This document shows positions 1 to 8,836 of a DNA stretch of 64,000 bases, piece after piece. Below the pieces are notes generated by a model. The model was not told the DNA's origin and did no database searches. It worked only from the letters and a program-made list of their open reading frames with translations. This DNA is from Actinomycetales bacterium JB111 (GTDB taxonomy: Bacteria > Actinomycetota > Actinomycetes > Actinomycetales > Actinomycetaceae). Each line of letters starts with the position of its first letter. Position 1 is the first letter of the stretch. The position numbers and the translations under genes are program-made. The stretch lies in contig FUHX01000052.1 of assembly GCA_900163555.1 (NCBI GenBank), positions 17,921 to 81,920 of the forward strand, written 5' to 3'.

Positions 1-1
1 C

Positions 2-541
2 GCGGTCGAGAATGGCCAGGTCGACGCCGCCGCCCTGCTCGACACGTCCTTCCAGGTCCTGCAGAACCAGGGCATCGAGCTGCGCCCGATCGAGCTGGCC
101 GCGACCGAGAACCTCACGGCCGGCGGGCTGGCCGCCCCCAGCGCGGAGCTGGAGAGCAACCCCGACCTCTACGAGCGGATCGGCCGGGCGGTGGCGCGGG
201 GCGTCGTGTTCGCGCAGGCGAACCCGGAGGCGGCCATCCGCATCCTCTTCGAGGAGCACCCCGAGGCCATGCCGCAGGGCGTCGAGGAGGAGCAGGCGGT
301 GGCGGGCGCCGTCACGGTCCTCGAGGCGCGTCTCGCGAACCTCGGCATCGAGGACGGTGCGACCGAGTACGGGCGGTTCGACCCCGCGGCGCTCGAGAGC
401 AACGTCGAGTTCCTGCTCAGCGCCGGTGAGATCGACACCGCCGTCCCGGTCGAGGACTTCTGGAACGACTCGCTCATCGACGGCATCAACGACTTCGACT
501 TCGACGAGGTCCGCGAGGAGGCGGCGAACTACGGTGAGTAG
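2..541 (+). CDS. ABC transporter substrate-binding protein, NMT1/THI5 type (5'-truncated by window edge)
   Basis: The last 179 codons of a periplasmic-type solute-binding protein are present; the signal peptide and first lobe lie outside the window. The stretch reading APSAELESNPDLYERIGRAV followed by FAQANPEAA is typical of the NMT1/THI5/SsuA group, which binds small organic ligands (thiamine precursors, taurine, sulfonates, aromatic acids) for import. The stop codon overlaps the GTG of the next gene, a flavin reductase, so the two are co-translated. A flavin reductase beside such a transporter suggests a two-component monooxygenase pathway, but the substrate cannot be read from this part. 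Family assignment is fairly sure; ligand unknown. Confidence 0.75.
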   Translation, partial: AVENGQVDAAALLDTSFQVLQNQGIELRPIELAATENLTAGGLAAPSAELESNPDLYERIGRAVARGVVFAQANPEAAIRILFEEHPEAMPQGVEEEQAVAGAVTVLEARLANLGIEDGATEYGRFDPAALESNVEFLLSAGEIDTAVPVEDFWNDSLIDGINDFDFDEVREEAANYGE

Positions 542-1184
542 GTCGTACGTCGCGGTTGACGCCGACGATCTCGTCGCGTCGACCGCGTACCGGCTGCTCA
601 CCGGGGTCGTCGTCCCGCGGCCCATCGCCTGGATCACGAGCAGGTCGGCCGACGGCGTGCTCAACCTCGCGCCCTTCAGTGCCTTCACCCTCGTGTCGAA
701 CGACCCGCCGATGGTCGGCGTCAACATCGGCCTGCGTGCAGGGAAGCTGAAGGACACGGCGGCGAACATCGAGGCCACCGGCGAGTACGTCGTCAACATC
801 CCGTCCTGGTCGATGCACGAGCAGGTGCACGAGAGCTCGGTCGCGCACCCGCATGGCCACGACGAGGCTGAGGGTCTCGGGCTGGCGACCGAGCCCAGCG
901 ACGTCGTCGGCGTGCCCAGGCTGGCGGACGTTCCCGTCGCGCTCGAGTGCCGGTTCGACCAGTTCGTCAGCTTCGGACGCGCCGGCTCGCGGTTCACTGT
1001 CGGGGAGGTGGTCCGATTCCAGATCCGGGAGGACCTCCTGGAGGACGGGAAGATCGATACCGTCGCCGTGGACCCCGCCGCACGGATCGCGGGGCCGAAC
1101 TATGTGCGCATCGGCGAGACGTCCCGGTTGCGTCCGATCGCCATCGCGGTGACTTCGTCGGACGCGGCCTCGATAGGAGAATGA
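534..1184 (+). CDS. Flavin reductase-like domain protein (FMN-binding split barrel)
   Basis: 216 residues, whole protein one flavin reductase-like domain (PF01613 type). The N-terminal third shows RPIAWITSRS, NLAPFSAF and SNDPPMV, the usual FMN-contact and dimer segments of this family. These proteins reduce FMN with NAD(P)H for a partner monooxygenase or bind FMN for other redox work. The GTG start at 534 overlaps the stop of the upstream binding-protein gene (539-541), which decides the start. The IclR gene begins 4 nt after its stop, so binding protein, reductase and regulator form one operon. No monooxygenase is visible in the window; it may lie upstream. The physiological partner is inference. 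Confidence 0.8.
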   Translation: MSRSYVAVDADDLVASTAYRLLTGVVVPRPIAWITSRSADGVLNLAPFSAFTLVSNDPPMVGVNIGLRAGKLKDTAANIEATGEYVVNIPSWSMHEQVHESSVAHPHGHDEAEGLGLATEPSDVVGVPRLADVPVALECRFDQFVSFGRAGSRFTVGEVVRFQIREDLLEDGKIDTVAVDPAARIAGPNYVRIGETSRLRPIAIAVTSSDAASIGE

Positions 1185-1187
1185 GGC

Positions 1188-1931
1188 ATGGCATCGAACG
1201 GCGTGGACATCCAGGCGGTGAGCAGGGTGGGGCTGATCCTCGGCCTCTTCGGTCCCACCAGGGAGACCGTCAGCACCGCTGAGGCGGCCGAGCTCATCGG
1301 CGTCAACCGGACGACCACGTACCGGTACCTCGCGTCGCTCGTCACCGCGGGCATCCTCGAGCCGAGGGAGGGGCGGAGCTACGGCCCCGGCCCCATGCTG
1401 CTCCAGCTCGGCGCGTTCGCCCTCGGCAAGCAGGATGTCATGCATCACGCGCCCGGGCCGATGGCCGCGCTCGCCCGGCGGACCGCGATCACGACCGTGC
1501 TGTCGGTGTGGGGGGAGCGTTCGCCCGTCGTCGCGCACGTCGAGGAGAGCCCGGGGCGGGAGATCCTCGTGACCGTGCGTGTCGGGATGCACCTGCGCAG
1601 CACCGCGGCCCAGGCCGCGGTGTTCCACGCCTTCCGGGCCGACGACGCGTCCGTCCGGGCCTCGCTGAAGGCCATGTCGGCCGACGAGCGGGAGGACGTG
1701 CTGCGCGCGGCCGACGATGTCCGCACCTCCGGGTACTCCGGACGCGTCAGCGTCCGCGGCATCGCGGTGCTGGCCGTGCCGGTGATCGTCGGCGGCCGGA
1801 TGGTCGCCTCGCTCGGCCTGTTGTCTACCCGGGATGTCATCGACGTCGGCGCCGAGTCGAAGGAGCTTGTGGCGCTGCGGGAGTGCGCGGACGAGATCGC
1901 GGCCTCGATGGGGGGCAGCGGGAACCGCTGA
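1188..1931 (+). CDS. IclR family transcriptional regulator
   Basis: 247 residues. An N-terminal winged helix-turn-helix (about residues 10-65, including STAEAAELIGVNRTTTYRYL) is followed by the IclR effector domain (about 80-245). IclR proteins bind small organic ligands and usually control catabolic operons and the transporters that feed them. It starts 4 nt after the flavin reductase stop, with AGGAGA just upstream at about 1174-1179, so it is likely the local regulator of the transporter/flavin reductase operon. The end of the gene is followed by a copy of hairpin element B. Family certain; ligand and targets inferred from position only. Confidence 0.88.
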   Translation: MASNGVDIQAVSRVGLILGLFGPTRETVSTAEAAELIGVNRTTTYRYLASLVTAGILEPREGRSYGPGPMLLQLGAFALGKQDVMHHAPGPMAALARRTAITTVLSVWGERSPVVAHVEESPGREILVTVRVGMHLRSTAAQAAVFHAFRADDASVRASLKAMSADEREDVLRAADDVRTSGYSGRVSVRGIAVLAVPVIVGGRMVASLGLLSTRDVIDVGAESKELVALRECADEIAASMGGSGNR

Positions 1932-1947
1932 CGAGCCGGCAGGGCCG

Positions 1948-2009
1948 GACTGGTGGGACGGAACTGGTTCGTCCGGCGTCGAGAACGTGTCAGTTGGGTC
2001 CCACCAGTC
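1948..2009. repeat. Hairpin element B, copy 1
   Basis: Perfect 12-bp inverted repeat: GACTGGTGGGAC at 1948-1959 and GTCCCACCAGTC at 1998-2009, separated by 38 nt. The interior carries a small inner pair, AACTG/CAGTT. The same arms with the same 38-nt spacing recur twice at 20.8-21.0 kb. It sits 16 nt after the IclR gene, so a terminator role is possible, but there is no T-tract. Confidence 0.75.
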
Positions 2010-2086
2010 GGGTAGGGGAGTGAGGCCGCCGCCCGCGCTGCGCCCCCACCCTTGAAACCCCACCGACCGAGGCGTCCAATGGGGGC

Positions 2087-2650
2087 ATGACCACTCCGGC
2101 GACGACTTCGGCGACGACACCCGGCGGCTTCCCCGTCGCCCACCACGCGGACGACGCGCCGCTCCTGGCGATCACCGTCGACGACTCCGCGTGCGACCCG
2201 AACGACCTCGCCCAGTGCGGCGGCGTCGAGGTCACGGCCGCCGCCGACGTGCGCTGGGACGACCTCGTCGACCGCGCCGTCGCCTCCGGATGGCCCGGCT
2301 TCGAGCTTCTCCACGGGGCGGCCGCGACCGTCGCGGACGCCGTCCGGGACAACGTGGCGCGGCACGGCCAGGCCGTGGCCGACGTCGTCGCCTCGGTGCG
2401 GGCCGTCGACCGGACCGACGGCGCCCGCCGCTCCCTCGCGTTCGCGGAGTGCGACTTCGTCCCCGGCGGCTCCCGGCTGGCCGAGCGCTTGCCCGACGGC
2501 GGGCTCCGCCACGAGATCCTCGACGTCTCCTTCCTCCTGCGGCAGGGCGACCTCACCGCCCCGATCAGGGATGCGGACCTCGCCCGCACCCTCGGCGTCG
2601 AGCCCGGCGCCCGGGTTCCGCTCGCGGACGCGGCGCGGCTCGTCCGCTGA
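2087..2650 (+). CDS. MurB-like FAD-domain protein lacking catalytic segments
   Basis: 187 residues. The central part (about 65-150) follows the second FAD-domain half of UDP-N-acetylenolpyruvoylglucosamine reductase (MurB): ELLHGAAATVADAVRDNVAR aligns with the MurB ELLPGIPG..QN.GAYG region, then ASVRAVDRTDG and FAECDF. The GGGSNLL-type FAD motif that precedes this in true MurB is absent, the YR.S motif supplying the active-site arginine reads PGGS, and the C-terminal domain with the catalytic serine is missing. True MurB is about 340-370 residues. It is therefore probably not an active reductase. It precedes purF on the same strand after a 162-nt gap. The MurB relationship comes from eye alignment only. 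Confidence 0.55.
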   Translation: MTTPATTSATTPGGFPVAHHADDAPLLAITVDDSACDPNDLAQCGGVEVTAAADVRWDDLVDRAVASGWPGFELLHGAAATVADAVRDNVARHGQAVADVVASVRAVDRTDGARRSLAFAECDFVPGGSRLAERLPDGGLRHEILDVSFLLRQGDLTAPIRDADLARTLGVEPGARVPLADAARLVR

Positions 2651-2800
2651 GCCCGAGCCGCCGCCACGGCACGTCCGTCATCCGCCTGGACCCGCGCCCG
2701 CCGCCCGCCCGAGCTGCCGCCCACACACGCCCTCACACTGGCCCCCACGTACCCCACCCACAGACGCGGACGTCACATCGGCGCCGCCGCGCCCTGTGGG

Positions 2801-2812
2801 AAGATTGGGCCC
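2801..2812 (+). promoter_or_regulatory. Candidate leaderless -10 element of purF
   Basis: The hexamer AAGATT (2801-2806) ends exactly 6 nt before the GTG start at 2813. This is the spacing of -10 hexamers at leaderless actinobacterial genes, and there is no purine-rich ribosome binding site. The first base is A rather than T and no clear -35 is visible. Confidence 0.4.
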
Positions 2813-4266
2813 GTGGTACGTGGCGACGGCCGGCTCTCGCATGAGCTCCTTCCGGGTGAAAAAGGACCCCAGGACGCCTGTGGCGTGTTCGGGGTATGGG
2901 CACCGGGGGAGGAAGTCTCGCGACTCACCTACTTCGGCCTCTACGCCCTCCAGCACCGCGGGCAGGAGGCGGCGGGCATCGCCACGTCCGACGGCGAGAA
3001 GATCCTCGTCTACAAGGACACCGGCCTCGTCTCCCAGGTGTTCGACGACCAGGCGCTCAGCTCGCTGACAGGCCACATCGCCGTCGGCCATACCCGCTAC
3101 GCCACCCAGGGCGGCCGCGCCTGGCAGAACGCCCAGCCCACCCTCGGCCCCACCGCGACCGGCACCGTGGCCCTCGCGCACAACGGCAACCTCACGAACA
3201 CCCGCGAGCTCATGCGGCTCGTCCACGACCGGACGGGCGAGGACCTCTCCGCCGACCTCGGCAAGGGGTCCTCCACCGACACGAGCGTCATCACGCACCT
3301 CATCGGTACCGAGCCGCCGAGCGACGGCGGCCTGCGCGACGCCGCGATGGCGGTCCTCCCGCGCCTGCGCGGCGCCTTCTCCCTGTCGTTCATGTCCGAG
3401 ACCACGCTCTACGCGGCCCGCGACCCGCAGGGCATCCGCCCCCTCGTCCTGGGTCGCCTCGACAGTGGGTGGGCGGTCGCCTCCGAGACCGCTGCGCTCG
3501 ACATCGTGGGCGCCACCTTCGTCCGCGAGGTCAACCCCGGCGAGCTGCTCATGATCGACGAGGACGGCGTGCGCTCCGAGCGCTTCGCCGAGGCGAACCC
3601 GAAGGGCTGCATCTTCGAGTACGTCTACCTCGCCCGCCCGGACACGACGATCGCCGGCCGGCCCGTCAACGCCTCCCGCACCGAGATGGGGCGCGTCCTT
3701 GCCCGCGAGCACCCCGTCGACGCCGACCTCGTCATCCCCACCCCGGAGTCCGGCACGCCCGCCGCGATCGGCTACGCGCAGGCCTCCGGCATCCCGTTCG
3801 GCCAGGGCCTGGTGAAGAACGCGTACGTGGGCCGCACGTTCATCCAGCCCACGCAGACCATTCGGCAGCTCGGCATCCGGCTCAAGCTCAACCCGATGCG
3901 CGAGGTCATCGCGGGCAAGCGGCTCGTCGTCGTCGACGACTCGATCGTCCGCGGCAACACCCAGCGCGCGCTCGTCCGCATGCTCCGCGAGGCCGGTGCC
4001 AAGGAGGTCCACGTGCGGATCTCGTCCCCGCCCGTGCAGTGGCCGTGCTTCTACGGCATCGACTTCGCCACGCGCGCCGAGCTCATCGCCAACGGCATGA
4101 GCGTCGAGGAGATCCGCGAGTCCCTGAACGCCGACTCGCTCGGCTACATCTCGCTCGACGGCATGGTCGAGGCCACCGCCATCGACTCCGACCGTCTCTG
4201 CACGGCGTGCTTCTCCGGCACGTACCCCGTTCCCCACGAGATCCCCGAGCTCACCGAGGTGTCCCG

Positions 4267-4270
<4 letters not shown>
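2813..4270 (+). CDS. purF: Amidophosphoribosyltransferase
   Basis: First committed step of purine synthesis: PRPP plus glutamine to phosphoribosylamine. 485 residues. A short propeptide ends before Cys23 (DACGVFGVWAP), the N-terminal nucleophile of the glutaminase domain exposed by self-processing. The phosphoribosyltransferase domain carries the PRPP motif VVVDDSIVRGNT near residue 370. Cysteines in GCIFEY, WPCFYG and LCTACF match the four 4Fe-4S ligands of the Bacillus-type enzyme. The GTG start at 2813 gives the normal propeptide length. The stop overlaps the purM start (ATGA), so purF and purM are translationally coupled. Confidence 0.97.
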
Positions 4271-5448
<1,178 letters not shown>

Positions 5449-5579
5449 CGCCGGGGTGGGGGTCGGCGACCGCGGGCGGAAGCCGCTCGGGCGCCGGGAC
5501 GACCCCGTACGCTGGGATTCGCCGCGGCGACGGTTGGGGGCACGTCGTCTCGGGAACTACTGTTGTCTCTCGAGTCACA

Positions 5580-5602
5580 GATGTCGGCGACAGGCCGACA
5601 TC
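5580..5602 (+). other. Small leader hairpin before the holin-like gene
   Basis: GATGTCGGC (5580-5588) and GCCGACATC (5594-5602) form a perfect 9-bp stem with a 5-nt loop, 28 nt before the start at 5630 and before its ribosome binding site GGAGGAG (5613-5619). It could be a leader structure or an operator. It lacks a T-run, so a terminator for purM is less likely. Confidence 0.45.
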
Positions 5603-5629
5603 GCCGCGTCACGGAGGAGTTGATCCACG

Positions 5630-6088
5630 GTGAGCCATTCCGCTGAGGAAGGCGTCCACGAGGCGTCCGGTGCGACCGCGCCGGGTGCCACGCCCACCGA
5701 TCCGGGCAAGGAGCCCTCCATCGGGGAGCTCGTCGGCAAGATGTCGTCCCAGGTCACCGGCCTGGTCAAGGGCGAGATCGCGCTCGCGAAGGCCGAGGCG
5801 AGCGCCAAGGTCTCGAAGATCGCGGGCGGCGGCGTGCTGCTCGCCGTCGCGGGGGTCCTCGCCCTGTACGGGCTGGGGCTGGCGTTCCTCACCATCATCT
5901 GGAGCATCAACGAGGCGCTGCCCCTGTGGCTGTCCGCGCTCATCGTGACGGGCGGTGTCTTCCTCGTGGTCGCGATCCTCGCGCTCGCCGGCATCGCCAC
6001 GCTGAAGAAGCACAAGAAGTTCAACGTCGCGCCGCAGGAGGGTCTCAAGGAGACCGCAGACGCGCTGAAGAAGGGGCTCGGCAAGTGA
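5630..6088 (+). CDS. Phage holin family / YqjE-like (DUF1469) membrane protein
   Basis: 152 residues with a hydrophilic N-terminus. The family core IGELVGKMSSQVTGLVKGEI begins near residue 30 and is followed by LAKAEASAKVSK. Two hydrophobic hairpin segments follow, at about 64-90 (GGGVLLAVAGVLALYGLGLA) and 103-127. Despite the name, these are conserved cytoplasmic-membrane proteins of actinobacteria, not lysis proteins; their function is unknown. The GTG start is set by GGAGGAG 10 nt upstream. Its stop overlaps the start of the DUF3618 gene, a pairing common in this phylum and suggesting a shared envelope role. Confidence 0.8.
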   Translation: MSHSAEEGVHEASGATAPGATPTDPGKEPSIGELVGKMSSQVTGLVKGEIALAKAEASAKVSKIAGGGVLLAVAGVLALYGLGLAFLTIIWSINEALPLWLSALIVTGGVFLVVAILALAGIATLKKHKKFNVAPQEGLKETADALKKGLGK

Positions 6089-6402
6089 CGACCGACTCGA
6101 CCGACGCATCGTCGGAGCCGAAGAAGATGACCGCCGAGGAGATCAAGGCGGACCTGGAGCGCCAGCGCGCCGAGCTGACCGCGACGGTCGGCGAGCTCTC
6201 CTACAAGGTGAACCCCAAGCGTCAGGTCGAGGCCGCCAAGGCCGGGGCCCGGGACGCCGCGAACGGGCTGAAGGACTCGGCCGCGCAGTTCGCGGACGAC
6301 GTGAAGGCGGGCGACCGCAAGGCGCTGTCGATCGCGGGCGCCGTGGCCGCCGTCGCGGGCCTGTTCGTCGTCGCCGCCGTGCGGGGACGCAAGAACTCCT
6401 GA
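6085..6402 (+). CDS. DUF3618 domain-containing membrane-anchored protein
   Basis: 105 residues. The N-terminal core EEIKADLERQRAELTATVGE is the DUF3618 signature; a predicted helical stretch follows, and one transmembrane segment near the C-terminus (about 80-98, SIAGAVAAVAGLFVVAAVRG) ends in a basic tail. The GTG start at 6085 overlaps the stop of the holin-like gene (GTGA). The family is found next to YqjE/DUF1469-type proteins in many actinobacteria. Function unknown; probably membrane-associated with the helical part in the cytoplasm. Confidence 0.75.
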   Translation: MTTDSTDASSEPKKMTAEEIKADLERQRAELTATVGELSYKVNPKRQVEAAKAGARDAANGLKDSAAQFADDVKAGDRKALSIAGAVAAVAGLFVVAAVRGRKNS

Positions 6403-6626
6403 GCACCGCCTGATCGGCCCGCCCCCGCCCCCATCGCCGGGCGCGGGCCCGCCCGGCACCCTCCCCGGGCGTCGTGGGCGAATGTGCCCAACGACGCCCC
6501 TGCTGGAATGGGCACCGTCCGCATCCGCGGGGTACGGTGGCCCCACGACACACTTGACCACTCAGCCGGGACCCCACCGCTTCCGCGGTGCTTGCCCCGG
6601 TTCCTACGTTGGAGGGGGTCGGCTCC

Positions 6627-6812
6627 ATGGGGCGCGGCCGTCAAAAGGCAAAGCAGACCAAGGTTGCCCGCAAGCTGAAGTACTTCAGCCCGGAAACTGA
6701 CTATGCGGCACTCGAGCGGGAGCTCGGTGCGCGCAGGGACGGTTCCGACGACCTCGGGTCGTGGGACTCCCCTCAATCGTCCGACGACGACTGGGACGAC
6801 ACGCGGCCCTGA
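6627..6812 (+). CDS. DUF3073 family small protein
   Basis: 61 residues. The basic start MGRGRQKAKQTKVARKLKYF and the following SPETDYAALERELG are the conserved signature of DUF3073, a small cytosolic family almost confined to actinobacteria and often found downstream of purM, as here. The C-terminal 20 residues are acidic and probably disordered. The ATG at 6627 is chosen because GGAGGGGG lies 9 nt upstream (6611-6618) and the family begins MGRGR. Function unknown. Confidence 0.88.
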   Translation: MGRGRQKAKQTKVARKLKYFSPETDYAALERELGARRDGSDDLGSWDSPQSSDDDWDDTRP

Positions 6813-6833
6813 CCGGGCCGACGTCACACCGTC

Positions 6834-8705
6834 GTGAGTCGGGCAGCGGGCCCCGGGCCGAACCATCGGGCGAGGACATCGTTCCTCGCGGGTCTTGCGC
6901 TCGTCCTCATCCTCGGCGGGGCCACCGGCCCCGCCTTCGGTGAGCCCTCGACACCGGACGAACCGGGCTCGGGCGAGACCCCGACGTCGGGGGAGGGTGG
7001 CGAGGACGCGACGACGTCCGACGACGAGCTGACGCCGTCCGACGACCCCCTGCTCGTGGACGCGCTGCGGGCGCTCCGGCCGGCCGTGACGGCTGCGCCC
7101 GCGGCGCCGCTCCCGGTGACGAACGCGCCGCCGTCGAGCGGCGGACTGTCCGGGCCGCTCGGCCACGGGACGTACGCGCTGACCTCCTACATGGGGCCGC
7201 GGTGCATCCCGGTCCTCTACGGGTCCTCGAGCCACGGCGGCATCGACATGGGCGCGGCCGCCGGCACGCCGATGTACGCGATCGCCGACGGCGTGGTCGT
7301 CAACCAGTTGTCCGACCCCGTCGCGGGGCAGTGGCTGCTCGTGCGGCACGTCATCGACGGCCGCTACGTCTTCGCCAGCTACTCGCACACGACCGACTTC
7401 GACCGGTACGTCCGCACGGGCGACCGGGTGACCCGCGGACAGCGCATCGCCGACGTCGGGACGACCGGCGTCTCCACGGGTCCCCACCTGCACTTCGAGA
7501 TGTGGCTGGACGCCTACCTCCGGGGCACGCGCGTGGAGCCGATGGCGTACTTCGCCGCGCGCGGCGTGGACCTCCGGGCCGCCGCCGTGCGGGCGCTGCC
7601 GCAGACCACGCCCGCCAGCTGCGGGTACTACGCGATCGGGTCCACGCCGATCCGGTCCGCCCCGTCGGCGGGCGCGAGCGTGCTGACGATGGCCGCGAAC
7701 TACACGGCGATGACCGGGTGGCCCGGGGACAAGACGGGCGACTGGGTGCACGTGCGGGTCGGCGGGGTGACCGGCTGGGCGCACGCCGGCAACGTCTCGC
7801 CCGTGCGCACCGGGGAGCCCGACGCGCGGGCGGCGCGGGCGACGACCGTGCGGTCCTCCCGCCAGGTCGTCCCCGGCAACGAGATCTCCACGGTGTCCGC
7901 CGGGACGCGGATCGAGGAGGTCGGCGCGCTCGTCGACGGCTGGTACCGGATCAGCGTGGGCGGCACGGAGGGCTGGGTGCCCGCCGCGGACGTGACGCTG
8001 ACCGCCGGGGTCCGGCGCGGCATCGACGAGGGCTTCTTCCTGGCCAACTCGTTCCGCACGTCCGCCACGACCGTCTTCTCGTACGGCGAGTACTACGACC
8101 GCTTCTACGTCGGCGACTTCGACGGCAACGGGACCGACACGTTCGCCTACCGCCGGGACGCCGTCTACCGGATCCGGAACACGAACTCGCCCGGCAACCC
8201 GGACGTGACGATCGCCTACGGCCGCGCCGAGGACGAGGTGCTCGTGGGGGACTGGGACGGCGACGGCACGGACACCCTCGCCGTGCGCCGAGGGAACGAG
8301 TTCCACCTGCGCAACTCCCTGACCTCCGGCCCGGCGGACGTGGTGCTCAGGTTCGGCCGGCCCGGGGACGAGGTCCTCGTGGGCGACTGGGACGGGAACG
8401 GGACCGACACGCTCGCCGTGCGACGGGGCTCGCGGGTCTTCGTGCTCAACACGGTCCGGTCGGGGCCCGCGGACGTCGAGTTCAGCTACGGGCGGGCGAG
8501 CGACGCCGTGTACGTCGGGGACTTCGACGGCGACGGCAGCGACTCGTTCGCCGTGCGCCGCGGGGCGACCTACTTCGTGCGCAACTCGCTGTCCGGCGGG
8601 GCTGCCGACGTCCAGATCGTCTACGGGCGCGTCGGCGACGAGACCTACGTGGGGGACTGGGACGGCGACGGCGCCGACACCCTCGGCATCTACCGGTTCT
8701 TCTGA
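6834..8705 (+). CDS. Secreted M23 peptidase with SH3-like domains and five calcium-loop repeats
   Basis: 623 residues. A signal peptide (hydrophobic segment about 17-36) is followed by an acidic linker to about residue 75. The M23 endopeptidase domain (about 110-240) has the zinc ligands of SHGGIDMG (H-x3-D) and HLHFEMW, so cleavage of peptidoglycan cross-bridges is expected. Two SH3-like segments (about 258-325 and 330-392), both with a GW motif (TGWAHAG, EGWVPAA), could bind the wall. From about 405 to the end come five repeats of about 47 residues, each with a D-[FW]-D-G-[ND]-G-x-D loop as in FG-GAP/VCBS calcium sites. Hairpin element A follows the stop. The start is a GTG; the substrate is not known. 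Confidence 0.85.
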   Translation: MSRAAGPGPNHRARTSFLAGLALVLILGGATGPAFGEPSTPDEPGSGETPTSGEGGEDATTSDDELTPSDDPLLVDALRALRPAVTAAPAAPLPVTNAPPSSGGLSGPLGHGTYALTSYMGPRCIPVLYGSSSHGGIDMGAAAGTPMYAIADGVVVNQLSDPVAGQWLLVRHVIDGRYVFASYSHTTDFDRYVRTGDRVTRGQRIADVGTTGVSTGPHLHFEMWLDAYLRGTRVEPMAYFAARGVDLRAAAVRALPQTTPASCGYYAIGSTPIRSAPSAGASVLTMAANYTAMTGWPGDKTGDWVHVRVGGVTGWAHAGNVSPVRTGEPDARAARATTVRSSRQVVPGNEISTVSAGTRIEEVGALVDGWYRISVGGTEGWVPAADVTLTAGVRRGIDEGFFLANSFRTSATTVFSYGEYYDRFYVGDFDGNGTDTFAYRRDAVYRIRNTNSPGNPDVTIAYGRAEDEVLVGDWDGDGTDTLAVRRGNEFHLRNSLTSGPADVVLRFGRPGDEVLVGDWDGNGTDTLAVRRGSRVFVLNTVRSGPADVEFSYGRASDAVYVGDFDGDGSDSFAVRRGATYFVRNSLSGGAADVQIVYGRVGDETYVGDWDGDGADTLGIYRFF

Positions 8706-8770
8706 GGCTCGGCCCGGGGTGGTCGGGTCCGGGCGAGTGGCGTGCGGTCCTTCGGGCTGCGGATGCGCCC

Positions 8771-8836
8771 GGTGGAGCGTTGAGTCACCGAGTGGAGCGT
8801 GTCGTAGCGCTCCACCCGACGACTCAACACTCCACC
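8771..8836. repeat. Hairpin element A, copy 1 (likely bidirectional terminator)
   Basis: Nested inverted repeat between convergent genes. Outer arms: GGTGGAGCGTTGAGTC (8771-8786) with GACTCAACACTCCACC (8821-8836), 15 of 16 paired. Inner stem: GTGGAGCG (8792-8799) and CGCTCCAC (8808-8815) around the loop TGTCGTAG. A second copy with the identical inner stem and loop is at 13051-13124. The stop codon of the MocR gene (8824-8826) lies in the right outer arm. Confidence 0.75.

Noticed and set aside
5449..5629. Possible riboswitch upstream of the holin-like gene or in the purM 3' region
   Set aside because: Only a 9-bp hairpin is found; no purine, TPP, cobalamin or other known riboswitch core is recognisable, and the gene function does not suggest one.
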